Shown: piece after piece, positions 35,756 to 44,476 of the stretch
How the letters are laid out: each line of letters opens with the position of its first letter
Numbering within the stretch: the first letter of the stretch is position 1
Assembly: GCF_038396755.1 (NCBI RefSeq)
Contig: NZ_CP149822.1
Location: forward strand, 5,548,001-5,612,000
Direction of reading: 5' to 3'
Length of the DNA stretch: 64,000 nt
Source of the DNA: Chitinophaga pollutisoli
GTDB lineage: Bacteria > Bacteroidota > Bacteroidia > Chitinophagales > Chitinophagaceae
Made by a program: the position numbers and the translations under genes
The notes under the pieces: generated by a model
The model's database searches: none
Told to the model about the DNA's origin: nothing
What the model saw: only the letters and a program-made list of their open reading frames with translations

Positions 35756-38473
35756 ATGCGCTTATACCTATACCTTATTTGTTTGGTGCTCTGTCCATCC
35801 CTGCATGCCCAAACTGCCAGCTTTTCGGTGCGCGACACCGTATGTGTCGGCTCCCCCGTCACCATTACCGAATCATCTACCGGCGTCAGCACCTGGCAAT
35901 GGAACTTCTGCTCTGGTAATTCCTTCCAGCCCCCCACGGCTGTCAACCACGGCAACCCCGCGGGTTTTGTGCAAGCTCCGGAACACAGCGTCATCGTCCG
36001 GGAAGGCGGGCAATTCTTCGCATTCATGACGAATGCCGCCACCCAGCGCCTCGTGCGCCTGGATTACGGCAGCAGCCTGGCCAATATCCCCGTCTTGTCG
36101 ACGGTTTCGCACCTGGGCGCCATCCTGGCCGGCAACTCCTCGGGCATTCAGGCCGTGGAAGATGCCAGCGGAAAACACCTGGTGATCGTGAGCGGGGACG
36201 GTGTCACGCCGGGTAAGATGGTCCGGATCGATTTCCCCAACGGCTGGAGCGATTTTCCCGCCGCTACGGGTGTGGACTGGGGGAATGTGGGCACCCTGCT
36301 CGACAATTGCACCGATCTCGCCATCGTGAACGATAACGGCCGCAATTTCGGATTCATCCTCGGCAAGGGCGGCAACGCCCTGGTGATGGCCGAATTCGGA
36401 TGGGATTTTTCCGCAGCGCCTGCGATGACCGCCACCGGCACGCCCGGCTCGATCGTAAGCCCGGAAGGAATAAAAGTCTTCCGCGAAGGCGCCAACTGGT
36501 ACGCGTTTGTAGCAGCTGCCAACGGCATCCACCTGCTCGATTTCGGCACTTCCCTGTCCAACTTCCCGACCGCCACCAACCTGGGCAATTTCTCCGGGAT
36601 GATCGATGGCGCGCGGGATATCGCCTTGTACCAGGATTGCGAACAGACCTTCGTGCTGGTGGCGAGCTATAATAACGACGCCATCGTTCGCCTGAATTTC
36701 GCCGGCGGCGTAACCGGAGCGGTAACTGCGGTTACTTACGGAAATCTTGGCGGCGCCGTTAACCATCCGTCCGGCATTTCCAAAATTTACCGGGACGGCG
36801 CGAGCATCCGTGCGATCGTCGCCAACGGCGATCCGGCGGGTTCCAGTACGTCGGTGCTGACGATGGACGGGTGCGCCACCCCGGTAGCGCCTGCATTCAG
36901 CGGGCAAACCCCGCCTGCCTTTACTATTCCCGCGGCCGGAACCTATTACATCAATCTCGTTACCGACGCCAATACTCCCAGCGAAAGATTTTACTGCCGG
37001 CGGGTAGTGGCCGTAACGGCGCCCGCATTGGAGCTGGGCAATAACAACATCGTTATCTGCAACGGCCAGCCCGTGCTAAAAGGCTCGATCACCGGGCCGC
37101 GCCTGCGTTACCAATGGTATACCGTCGGCACCGGACCCCGTGTTTACATCCCGGGGGCAGACAGGTCGCAACTGACCATCACCACCACCAATACATACGG
37201 GGTGGAAGTTTTCAACGGCGGCTGCACGGTATCGGACGAAATATTGGTAGCGATAGCGGATGAGATTAACGTCACCGGCAACATCCAGCAGATCGATTGC
37301 AACCATGAAAGGGGCAGCGCCGCGTTAACGGTTACAGGCGGGAACAGCCCCTATACCTTCTCGCTCAACAGCGCGCCCAAAGTTGCGTTGGGAAATTTCA
37401 GCGACCTGAACGCCGGGAATTACACCGTAAACATCGAAGATCAATATGGCTGCACAGGCACGTACAGCTTCGCCATCGCGCGGGATCTGCTCCGCACGCT
37501 GACGACCAGCGCCACCGGTACGAATCCTACCTGCTTCGGCGGCAGCAACGGTGCTATTTTGGCGCAGGTGAGCCTGGGAACTACGCCGATTCAGTTTGCG
37601 CTGGGGACCGGCCCCTTTGGCAACGGTCCGTCGTTTAACAGCCTCACGGCCGGTACTTACAAAGTCTATATCAGGAACGCTTATTGCCTCGACAGCCAGG
37701 AAGTGGTGCTCACGCAGCCAACTGCCTTGCTCATGCCATACGACGTTTACCAGGATACCTGCAACCGCGGTAATGGCTGGGTACGGCTTTCTCCGCAGGG
37801 CGGTGTGTCGCCGTACAGCGTTACCTGGAACGGGAATGTGATTGCCAGGCCGGAAGTGGACGGGCTGGGCGTTGGGATGTATACCGCCAATGTGATGGAT
37901 GCCAACGGCTGCCAGCGTTCCGCTAATATTTACGTCGGCAACCTGAGTATGTCGCGGATGAATATCCTTACGCCGGATACCGTAGTGGCGATTGGCGATG
38001 CGTTCGTGATCCGGGCGGATAATGCCGCGGATTATATCTGGAGCCCGATCGACGTGGGGGGTATCCGCTGCCCCACCTGTCCCGAAACGGTGGTGCGGCC
38101 GGTAGCGCCTACGCAATACATCGTGCGCACGCTGACGGGCGCCAATTGTGTGTCTGCCGACACGGTGCGGGTGATGATCGACTATTCTTCCATGCTGGAA
38201 ATGCCCAATGCTTTTTCACCGAATAACGACGGGATGAACGATTTCTTCCGGCCGAAGTCCAAGGCGGTGATGGCGTTTAGCATGCAGGTCTACAACCGCT
38301 CCGGGAATCTCGTTTTCACGACCAACGACCACCGGCGGGGCTGGGATGGCAATGTCAACGGCAAGCCTGCGCCTATGGGCACTTACGTCTATATCATCAA
38401 ATTCGGGTTCTGGCAGGCGGACGGGAAGATGGAGTTGTTTGATAAGAAAGGAACATTCGATCTGATTAGGTAA
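35756..38473 (+). CDS. Large secreted protein with T9SS type B (gliding-motility) C-terminal domain
   Basis: This is a 905-residue secreted protein with signal peptide MRLYLYLICLVLCPSLHAQ. A PKD-like N-terminal region (CVGSPVTITESSTGVSTWQWNF) is followed by a beta-propeller-like stretch. Several SprB-type repeats then appear (IQQIDCNHERGSAALTVTGG, YTFSLNSAP, ATGTNPTCFGGSNGAILA, VMDANGC). The C-terminal domain MPNAFSPNNDGMNDFFRP, with NLVFTTNDHRRGWDGNVNGKPA and PMGTYVYIIKFG, is the gliding-motility-associated (CHU_C, type B) sorting domain for the type IX secretion system. It is probably a surface adhesin. The gap after it holds an 11-bp repeat array. Confidence 0.9.
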   Translation: MRLYLYLICLVLCPSLHAQTASFSVRDTVCVGSPVTITESSTGVSTWQWNFCSGNSFQPPTAVNHGNPAGFVQAPEHSVIVREGGQFFAFMTNAATQRLVRLDYGSSLANIPVLSTVSHLGAILAGNSSGIQAVEDASGKHLVIVSGDGVTPGKMVRIDFPNGWSDFPAATGVDWGNVGTLLDNCTDLAIVNDNGRNFGFILGKGGNALVMAEFGWDFSAAPAMTATGTPGSIVSPEGIKVFREGANWYAFVAAANGIHLLDFGTSLSNFPTATNLGNFSGMIDGARDIALYQDCEQTFVLVASYNNDAIVRLNFAGGVTGAVTAVTYGNLGGAVNHPSGISKIYRDGASIRAIVANGDPAGSSTSVLTMDGCATPVAPAFSGQTPPAFTIPAAGTYYINLVTDANTPSERFYCRRVVAVTAPALELGNNNIVICNGQPVLKGSITGPRLRYQWYTVGTGPRVYIPGADRSQLTITTTNTYGVEVFNGGCTVSDEILVAIADEINVTGNIQQIDCNHERGSAALTVTGGNSPYTFSLNSAPKVALGNFSDLNAGNYTVNIEDQYGCTGTYSFAIARDLLRTLTTSATGTNPTCFGGSNGAILAQVSLGTTPIQFALGTGPFGNGPSFNSLTAGTYKVYIRNAYCLDSQEVVLTQPTALLMPYDVYQDTCNRGNGWVRLSPQGGVSPYSVTWNGNVIARPEVDGLGVGMYTANVMDANGCQRSANIYVGNLSMSRMNILTPDTVVAIGDAFVIRADNAADYIWSPIDVGGIRCPTCPETVVRPVAPTQYIVRTLTGANCVSADTVRVMIDYSSMLEMPNAFSPNNDGMNDFFRPKSKAVMAFSMQVYNRSGNLVFTTNDHRRGWDGNVNGKPAPMGTYVYIIKFGFWQADGKMELFDKKGTFDLIR

Positions 38474-38621
38474 AATAGTATCAGTTGAAAGGCCCGAAAT
38501 GGCAAACTGGTGCAAAAACTGGGTGAAAATCCGGCAAACGCATAGTTACGGACATTAATTTGAAATGATATTGAAAATGAGTGGATTATGTAGATTTTAC
38601 AGGGTGACATGCGGGCTTTTC

Positions 38622-38742
38622 CTGCTGACATCCTACTGACATCCTTCAGTGATCCTCCAAGCTTGTTCAGTGGTGGCAAGGGTTTGAGGGTGTTTGATTG
38701 AAGGATGACTGAAGGTTGAGTGAAGGATCATTGGAGGGATGC
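38622..38742. repeat. Degenerate 11-bp tandem repeat array, eleven units, overall inverted
   Basis: The 121 bp divide into eleven consecutive 11-mers with no slip in period. The left units are C-rich (CTGCTGACATC 38622-38632, CTACTGACATC 38633-38643). The right units are G-rich, approximately their reverse complement (TGAAGGATGAC 38699-38709, TGAAGGTTGAG 38710-38720, TGAAGGATCAT 38721-38731). The middle units are degenerate. The core is (A/G)TCCTTCA in one orientation on the left and TGAAGGAT on the right, so the array is globally an imperfect inverted repeat. It lies between the converging surface-protein and trxA genes, before the trxA terminator. Confidence 0.8.
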
Positions 38743-38802
38743 TGCGTTTTGCCGGGAAAACCTTACACGATATTAACATGCTGCAACAGCAGATGATTGC
38801 AT

Positions 38803-38836
38803 AAAAAAAGCCGTCCCGGGAATCGGGACGGCTTTT
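38803..38836. terminator. Bidirectional terminator between the surface-protein gene and trxA
   Basis: GCCGTCCCG (38810-38818) pairs perfectly with CGGGACGGC (38824-38832) over a 5-nt loop, flanked by A7 on the left and T5 on the right. It lies 20 bp past the trxA stop on minus and can act in both directions. Confidence 0.85.
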
Positions 38837-38855
38837 TCAATATGTTCAAACCGGA

Positions 38856-39173
38856 TTAGAGGTTTGCCTGAATTTTCTTTTCCAGAACGGATTTGGGGGC
38901 GGCGCCCACTTGTTTGTCTACTACCTGGCCGTTTTTAATGAACAGGATGGCAGGAATGCTGGTGATACCGTAGTTCATGGAAACCTGCGGGTTGTTGTCC
39001 ACATTCACTTTACCGATGTTCACTTTGCCATCGTAGTCTTTGGCGAGCTCCTCGATAACCGGACCGATCGCGCGGCAGGGACCGCACCATTCTGCCCAGA
39101 AGTCAACCACAGTCAGTTTATCTGACTCAAGTACGTTGGATTGGAAGTTCGCATCTGTGAATTCTAAAGCCAT
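38856..39173 (-). CDS. trxA: Thioredoxin
   Basis: This 105-residue thioredoxin starts at ATG 39173 ([10 protein letters not shown]); the reading frame stays open upstream, but that region is an A/T-rich leader. The redox motif WCGPC is at 29-33 ([17 protein letters not shown]). The cis-Pro loop is [10 protein letters not shown], and the C-terminal helix is [12 protein letters not shown]. Full-length and compact, it is a cytoplasmic reductant for ribonucleotide reductase and peroxiredoxins. It follows dnaE by 127 bp on the same strand and is closed by a strong bidirectional terminator. Confidence 0.95.
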   Translation of the reverse strand: MALEFTDANFQSNVLESDKLTVVDFWAEWCGPCRAIGPVIEELAKDYDGKVNIGKVNVDNNPQVSMNYGITSIPAILFIKNGQVVDKQVGAAPKSVLEKKIQANL

Positions 39174-39300
39174 TTTGTATAGATTTAAAAGTGTATAATT
39201 TAATGATTGGTGGTTTGATTTACAGGTGATGTACACGCAAAAACCAATCCGATGTAAAACTACTGCATTTTTGGCATCACCCGATATAGGTTTTATCTAC

Positions 39301-42300
39301 CTACTTATTGGCAATATCTATCCAAACATCCAGATCGGGTTGGGAATCCAGCCAAAGTGCCAATTCGTCATTCATTTCCACGTGTTTATTGAAGGTGTGC
39401 ATCCGAACGGAAAGATTCTCGTCGCGGTCTACCAGTTGGAAATAGATCTCGCTTTTGCCGGGATTGCGTGACACATTGTCGGCCAGGAAATCGATCATTT
39501 CCGGCTTGATGAATTGCGGCATGGTTACGATCCCGATTTTCCGGGTCTGGTTCCTTTTCACTTCCTGCAGCAGTTGCATGCTGTTGATCTTGAACTCGTA
39601 TTCGTTCTCGTTGAAGCGCCTGGGCTTGAATCCGCCGTTGACATACAGGCAAAGGCCCTGTTTGAAATAATGGGTGAATTTGAGGAAATCCTCGCTCCAG
39701 AGCGCGAATTCGAACTTGCCGGAATAGTCTTCCAGCGTCATGATGCCGAACTGCTTATTGTTGCGGGAGATGCGCTCGATGGCGCCGCTTACGTACACCG
39801 CCATGCGGAAATCTTTCGCCTTCCCTTTATTGTTGTCTGACGCGCCGCTGATCTGGTTTTGATACTCTGTAACGGCTGACAGGGGGCTCATATGGTAATG
39901 TTTCAGCTCGAACTTGTAATCGTCGAGCGGGTGGCCGGAAATATAAATCCCTGTCACTTCGCGTTCATTGTTCAGTTTGATGGTCAGCGGCCAGGGATCG
40001 CATGGCGGAATCTTCGGCGGCACGATCTCCGCCATCAACGTATCGCCAAAAAGCCCTCCCGAAGTAGAGCTTTCGGCAGACACCTGTTGCCCGAACTTCA
40101 CGATTTTTTCCAATCCGGTGGTGGTATCCCCGTCCGGTTTATGGAAATACTGCGCCCGGTGCAGTTCGGGGAAGCAATCCAGCGCCCCCGACATCGCCAG
40201 CGCCTCCAGCGATTTCCGGTTCACCGCGCGTTGGTTCACGCGCTTGATCATATCGAACATGGTGGTGTATGCGCCGTTCCTTTCCCGTTCTTCGATGATG
40301 TTTTCAATAGCAGCCTCGCCCACGCCCTTGAGGCCCGCCAGGCCGAAGCGCACCTGGCCTTTCCGGTTCACCGCAAAACCTTTGAACGATTCGTTCACAT
40401 CGGGCGGCAATACATCCAGCCCCATGCGCTTACATTCTTCCATGAAAAAGGTGATCTTCTCCAGGTTGCTGGCGTTGTTCAGCACGGAAGCCATGTACTC
40501 GGCAGGGTAGTGGGCTTTCAGGTAGGCAGTCTGGTACGCCACGAAGGCGTAGCAGGTGGAGTGCGACTTGTTGAACGCGTAGGATGCGAACGCCTCCCAG
40601 TCGGTCCATACTTTATCGCACATCTTCAGGTCGTGCCCGTTCTGCTTGCAGCCTTCCATGAACTGGGCCTTCATTTTGTCGAGCACGGCTTTCTGCTTCT
40701 TACCCATCGCCTTACGCAGGATGTCCGCGTCGCCTTTGGAGAAGTTCGCCATCTTCTGGCTCAGGAGCATTACCTGTTCCTGGTATACGTTGATCCCGTA
40801 GGTTTCCGCGAGGTATTCCTCCATCACCGGCACGTCGTACGTTACCGGCTCCAGCCCGTGCTTACGGCGGATGAACAGGGGGATGTACTCGAGCGGGCCC
40901 GGACGGTACAAGGCGTTCATCGCAATGAGATCCGCGAATTTGTCGGGCTTCAGCTCGCGCAGGTATTTTTGCATGCCCGGACTTTCAAACTGGAACGTGG
41001 CGTTGGTTTCGGCACGCTGATACAGTTCGAAGGTCTTCTGGTCGTCGAGCGGTATGTTGTCGATGATGATATCGATGCCGTGGTTCTTTTTGATCATCTC
41101 CAGCGCGCCTTTGATGATGGTGAGGGTTTTCAGGCCCAGGAAGTCCATCTTGATAACGCCGGCGCTCTCGATCACGTTGCCCTCGAACTGGGTCACGAGC
41201 AGGTCGGAATCCTTGGCGGTAGTCACGGGTATCAGCTCCGAAAGGTCTTTCGGGGCGATGATGATCCCCGCCGCGTGAATGCCCGTATTCCGCACGGAAC
41301 CTTCCAGCACGCAGGCCTCGCGGAGCACTTCGCCCTGGAGGTCTTCGCCTTTGATCAGCTCGCGCAGCTTCTTCACGTTCTCGATGTCTTCCGGCCCGAG
41401 CCCTTCCTTGTCTTGCAGGCTCTTGTCCCCGTCCAGCGGGGCGTTGAAGATCCTCGACAGCTGGATGCCCGGTTTGTCGGGCACGAGCTTGGCCAGGGCG
41501 TTGGAATCCTGCAGGGGCAGGTCCATCACGCGCGCCACGTCCTTGATCGACATTTTCGCCGCCATGGTACCGTAGGTGATGATCTGCGCCACCTGCTGCT
41601 TGCCGTATTTGTCTACCACGTAATCGATCACGCGCTGGCGGCCCTCGTCGTCGAAGTCCGTATCGATATCGGGCATGCTCTTACGCTCGGGGTTGAGGAA
41701 CCTTTCGAACAGGAGGTCGTACTTGATGGGGTCGATATTCGTGATGCCGACGCAATATGCTACCGCTGATCCCGCGGCGGAACCGCGGCCCGGGCCGATG
41801 AATACGCCTAATTCGCGCCCGGCGGAGATGAAGTCGGACACGATGAGGAAGTAACCGGCAAATCCCATCTTCTCAATTACATCCAGCTCGAAATTGAGCC
41901 TTTCCTCCACTTCCGCCGTGATTTCCGCATACCGTTTGCGCGCGCCCTCATACGTGAGGTGCCGCAGGTACTGGTCCTGCGTGAAGAACTCTTTGGGAAT
42001 GGGGAAGTTCGGCAGGAGGATGTCGCGCTTCAGGTCCAGCAGCTGCACCTTATCCACGATCTCGTTGGTATTGTCGATCGCCATGGGGAGATCGGCGAAC
42101 AGTTTCGACATCTCGTCGGTGGACTTGAAATAGAACTGGTCGTTATAGAAGGCGAAGCGTTTGTTTTTCACCATCACGTCGTCGTCCGAAAATTCTTTCA
42201 TCGACGGGGTGCTTTTCTTTTCGCCGGTGTTGATGCAGAGGAGGATGTCGTGCGCGTTGGCATCGGCCTGGTCCACGTAATGGGAGTCGTTGGAGGCGAT

Positions 42301-42939
42301 GATTTTCACGTTGTATTTCTGCGCGAAGCGCACGAGCACTTCGTTCACTTTTTCCTGTTCGGGGATGCCGTGGCGTTGCATTTCCACGTAGAAGTCTTCC
42401 CCGAAGATATCCAGCCACCATTTAAATTCTTTTTCGCCTTCTTCTTCTCCTTTTTTGAGGATGGTTTTGGGCACGGAGGCGCCGAGGCAACAGGTGGTGG
42501 CGATGAGGCCTTTGTGGTACTGGAGGATGAGCTCCTTATCGATACGGGGATATTTGCCGTAAAGGCCTTCCATGTATCCGAGGGAGCAGAGTTTGATGAG
42601 ATTGCGGTAGCCTTCGTCGTCTTTGGCGAGGAGCACCTGGTGGTAGCGGATGTCTTTTTCTTCGCGGGTGAACTGGCGTTTGTGCCGGTTCTCCACGAGA
42701 TAAAATTCGCAGCCCACAATAGGCTTCACTTTCAGGCGTTTATCTTTTGGGTCTTCGGGGTTCAGCCGGTGATTATAGGCTTCCGCCACGAACTGGAAAG
42801 CCCCGAACATGTTACCGTGGTCGGTGATGGCGAGCGCGGGCTGGTTGTCGCCCATCGCTTTTTTATAGAGCCCTTTGATGTCGGCGGCTCCGTCCAGCAG
42901 CGAAAACTGCGTATGCACGTGCAGGTGTGAAAACTTCAT
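39301..42939 (-). CDS. dnaE: DNA polymerase III subunit alpha
   Basis: This 1212-residue replicative polymerase starts at the PHP domain (MKFSHLHVHTQFSLLDGAAD), with HGNMFGAFQFV and the metal-binding histidine cluster. The catalytic palm has SMPDIDTDFDDEGRQRVIDY, with the three Asp residues of the polymerase active site. GPGRGSAAGSAVAYCVGIT precedes it, and FNKSHSTCYAFVAYQTAYLK lies in the fingers. HhH and OB-fold parts follow, with IMTLEDYSGKFEFALWSEDFLK and a C-terminal tail. The length is standard for Bacteroidota DnaE1. No other replication gene is nearby; the candidate DnaA-box cluster lies about 19 kb upstream in coordinates. Confidence 0.96.
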   Translation of the reverse strand: MKFSHLHVHTQFSLLDGAADIKGLYKKAMGDNQPALAITDHGNMFGAFQFVAEAYNHRLNPEDPKDKRLKVKPIVGCEFYLVENRHKRQFTREEKDIRYHQVLLAKDDEGYRNLIKLCSLGYMEGLYGKYPRIDKELILQYHKGLIATTCCLGASVPKTILKKGEEEGEKEFKWWLDIFGEDFYVEMQRHGIPEQEKVNEVLVRFAQKYNVKIIASNDSHYVDQADANAHDILLCINTGEKKSTPSMKEFSDDDVMVKNKRFAFYNDQFYFKSTDEMSKLFADLPMAIDNTNEIVDKVQLLDLKRDILLPNFPIPKEFFTQDQYLRHLTYEGARKRYAEITAEVEERLNFELDVIEKMGFAGYFLIVSDFISAGRELGVFIGPGRGSAAGSAVAYCVGITNIDPIKYDLLFERFLNPERKSMPDIDTDFDDEGRQRVIDYVVDKYGKQQVAQIITYGTMAAKMSIKDVARVMDLPLQDSNALAKLVPDKPGIQLSRIFNAPLDGDKSLQDKEGLGPEDIENVKKLRELIKGEDLQGEVLREACVLEGSVRNTGIHAAGIIIAPKDLSELIPVTTAKDSDLLVTQFEGNVIESAGVIKMDFLGLKTLTIIKGALEMIKKNHGIDIIIDNIPLDDQKTFELYQRAETNATFQFESPGMQKYLRELKPDKFADLIAMNALYRPGPLEYIPLFIRRKHGLEPVTYDVPVMEEYLAETYGINVYQEQVMLLSQKMANFSKGDADILRKAMGKKQKAVLDKMKAQFMEGCKQNGHDLKMCDKVWTDWEAFASYAFNKSHSTCYAFVAYQTAYLKAHYPAEYMASVLNNASNLEKITFFMEECKRMGLDVLPPDVNESFKGFAVNRKGQVRFGLAGLKGVGEAAIENIIEERERNGAYTTMFDMIKRVNQRAVNRKSLEALAMSGALDCFPELHRAQYFHKPDGDTTTGLEKIVKFGQQVSAESSTSGGLFGDTLMAEIVPPKIPPCDPWPLTIKLNNEREVTGIYISGHPLDDYKFELKHYHMSPLSAVTEYQNQISGASDNNKGKAKDFRMAVYVSGAIERISRNNKQFGIMTLEDYSGKFEFALWSEDFLKFTHYFKQGLCLYVNGGFKPRRFNENEYEFKINSMQLLQEVKRNQTRKIGIVTMPQFIKPEMIDFLADNVSRNPGKSEIYFQLVDRDENLSVRMHTFNKHVEMNDELALWLDSQPDLDVWIDIANK

Positions 42940-42983
42940 CGTCGGTTCGGTCTTGAGGTGATTTTTCAGCGATTGCCAAAGGG

Positions 42984-43014
42984 CAAAAATCGGATTTTTT
43001 TATATTGCAGCCAA
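42984..43014 (-). promoter_or_regulatory. Possible dnaE promoter
   Basis: On minus, TTG (43014-43012) is followed after 20 bp by GATTTTTG (42991-42984), one mismatch from TAnnTTTG. It lies about 45 bp ahead of the dnaE ATG. Confidence 0.4.
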
Positions 43015-43032
43015 TTTTAAAAAAACGCCGGA

Positions 43033-43707
43033 ATGTTGAGAAGAATGGGAAAAAGGATATATATGATGTTGCCGTTGAGCGCCCTGTTGCTGGGAAGCTG
43101 CGCCATGCTGAAGAAGCAGCCGCAGTCATCCGCCGCCGCCGCGCCCGCCGGGCAGCAGGAGATCACCTTTATCGACGGTATTTCCACATCCCGTGCGCCC
43201 CGCGTTTCCGAGCACACTTCCAAAACCCGCGGCACCCGCCTCCGCGAAACGCCGGGGCACGTCAACGGTATCGAAGAAGCCCGCTGGTGGCAGTTCAAAT
43301 ACGCCCAGCTGCTCGATCTCCCCGTCGAAAACGTGGTGAACGAAAAACTTTTCAACTTCATCGAAGAATGGTACGGCGTGCCTTACCGCATGGGCGGCAG
43401 CTCCAAAGACGGCATCGATTGCTCCAATTTCGTGAATACTTTCATGTCCGCCGTGTTCCAGATCTCCCTGGCAGGCAATTCCGTGCAGCTGTTCAACCAG
43501 GTGAGCCGCCTGGGTAAACGGGCGGACCTCAAATATGGCGATCTCGTATTCTTCGCCATCAACCGGAAAAAGCGCATTTCCCACGTGGGCGTATACCTCG
43601 ACAACGACCGCTTCGTGCACGCTTCTTCCAGCAGCGGCGTCATGATCAGCGACCTGCGAGAGCCCTACTGGGTGAGATATTACGCCGGGGCAGGGAGGAT
43701 CAACTGA
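43033..43707 (+). CDS. NlpC/P60 family lipoprotein (cell-wall peptidase)
   Basis: This protein is about 224 residues, with a lipoprotein signal (MMLPLSALLLGSCAML, lipobox LGSC) after a short basic start; an ATG at 43045 or 43063 is also possible. A Ser-, Ala- and Gln-rich linker precedes the C-terminal NlpC/P60 domain. That domain has MGGSSKDGIDCSNFV with the nucleophile Cys130, SHVGVYLDN with His184, and DRFVHASSSSG with a third polar residue (His196). It probably cuts peptidoglycan cross-links (gamma-D-Glu to meso-DAP) from the outer membrane's inner face. It diverges from dnaE and stops 34 bp ahead of the glycan cluster. Confidence 0.9.
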   Translation: MLRRMGKRIYMMLPLSALLLGSCAMLKKQPQSSAAAAPAGQQEITFIDGISTSRAPRVSEHTSKTRGTRLRETPGHVNGIEEARWWQFKYAQLLDLPVENVVNEKLFNFIEEWYGVPYRMGGSSKDGIDCSNFVNTFMSAVFQISLAGNSVQLFNQVSRLGKRADLKYGDLVFFAINRKKRISHVGVYLDNDRFVHASSSSGVMISDLREPYWVRYYAGAGRIN

Positions 43708-43741
43708 TTTTTTTATAGCTTAGCAGGATTAAACTATTCTA

Positions 43742-44476
43742 ATGGACCTGGTGAACCAGCAATACTGGGATGCTTCCTACAGTAATTTTCAGTACTTTAT
43801 CGCCGAAGACAATATCACGAAGTGGCTCGACCAATACGCCCATCTGCTGCCAAAAGGCGGCCGGATGTTCGAATTCGGCTGTTTCCCCGGCAGGTATATG
43901 GCGCACCTGGGAAAAAAGGGCCTGGAAGTAAACGGGATGGACCTGGTGCCGAATATGGACGAAGGGTTCAGTGGCTGGCTGCAAAGCCTGGGCATCGCCA
44001 CCGGGCGGCTCGAAAGGGGCGACGTGCTGGCGTATGCCGCCAATACCGAAGACCGGTACGACGTAGTTTGTTCCTTCGGGTTCATCGAGCATTTCCGCAA
44101 TTTCTCTGAGATCATCGCGCTGCATCATAGGATACTGAAGCCCGGCGGACTCCTGTTGCTCACTACGCCCAATTTCCGGGGCGGGCTGCAGCACTTCCTG
44201 CGCAGCAACCTCGATCCGGAAAACCTGGCCAGGCATTACATTCCCTCCATGCAACCCGCATTGTGGGCCGAACAATTACAGGCCTTTGGATATAAAGTGC
44301 CTTATGCTGGCTGCTTCGGGAAATACGACTTCTGGCATGACCCGCAGGGCCGAAACGCTTTGCAGAAAGCAGGGCTGCAGGTCGCCTATAAACTCATCCC
44401 ACTGCTGAAATCCCTGCCCGATGGCGCTTTCCATTCTCCCTACTGCGGTCTCGTGGCCCTAAAACCTGCGGAATGA
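43742..44476 (+). CDS. Class I SAM-dependent methyltransferase
   Basis: This 244-residue protein has a Rossmann-type methyltransferase core: MFEFGCFPGRYMAHLGKKGLEVNGMDLV carries motif I (E/DxGCxxG) and the acidic end of beta-2. Motif IV/V follows (YDVVCSFGFIEHFRNFSEII), then HRILKPGGLLLLTTPNFRG. The flat C-terminal part is helical. It starts the glycan cluster, and its last bases overlap the GT6 start as ATGA. It may methylate a sugar or a glycan end; the acceptor is unknown. Confidence 0.85.
   Translation: MDLVNQQYWDASYSNFQYFIAEDNITKWLDQYAHLLPKGGRMFEFGCFPGRYMAHLGKKGLEVNGMDLVPNMDEGFSGWLQSLGIATGRLERGDVLAYAANTEDRYDVVCSFGFIEHFRNFSEIIALHHRILKPGGLLLLTTPNFRGGLQHFLRSNLDPENLARHYIPSMQPALWAEQLQAFGYKVPYAGCFGKYDFWHDPQGRNALQKAGLQVAYKLIPLLKSLPDGAFHSPYCGLVALKPAE

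Noticed and set aside
39180..39200. Single DnaA-box-like 9-mer upstream of trxA
   Set aside because: A lone one-mismatch site is expected by chance; only the cluster at 20.6 kb is significant.
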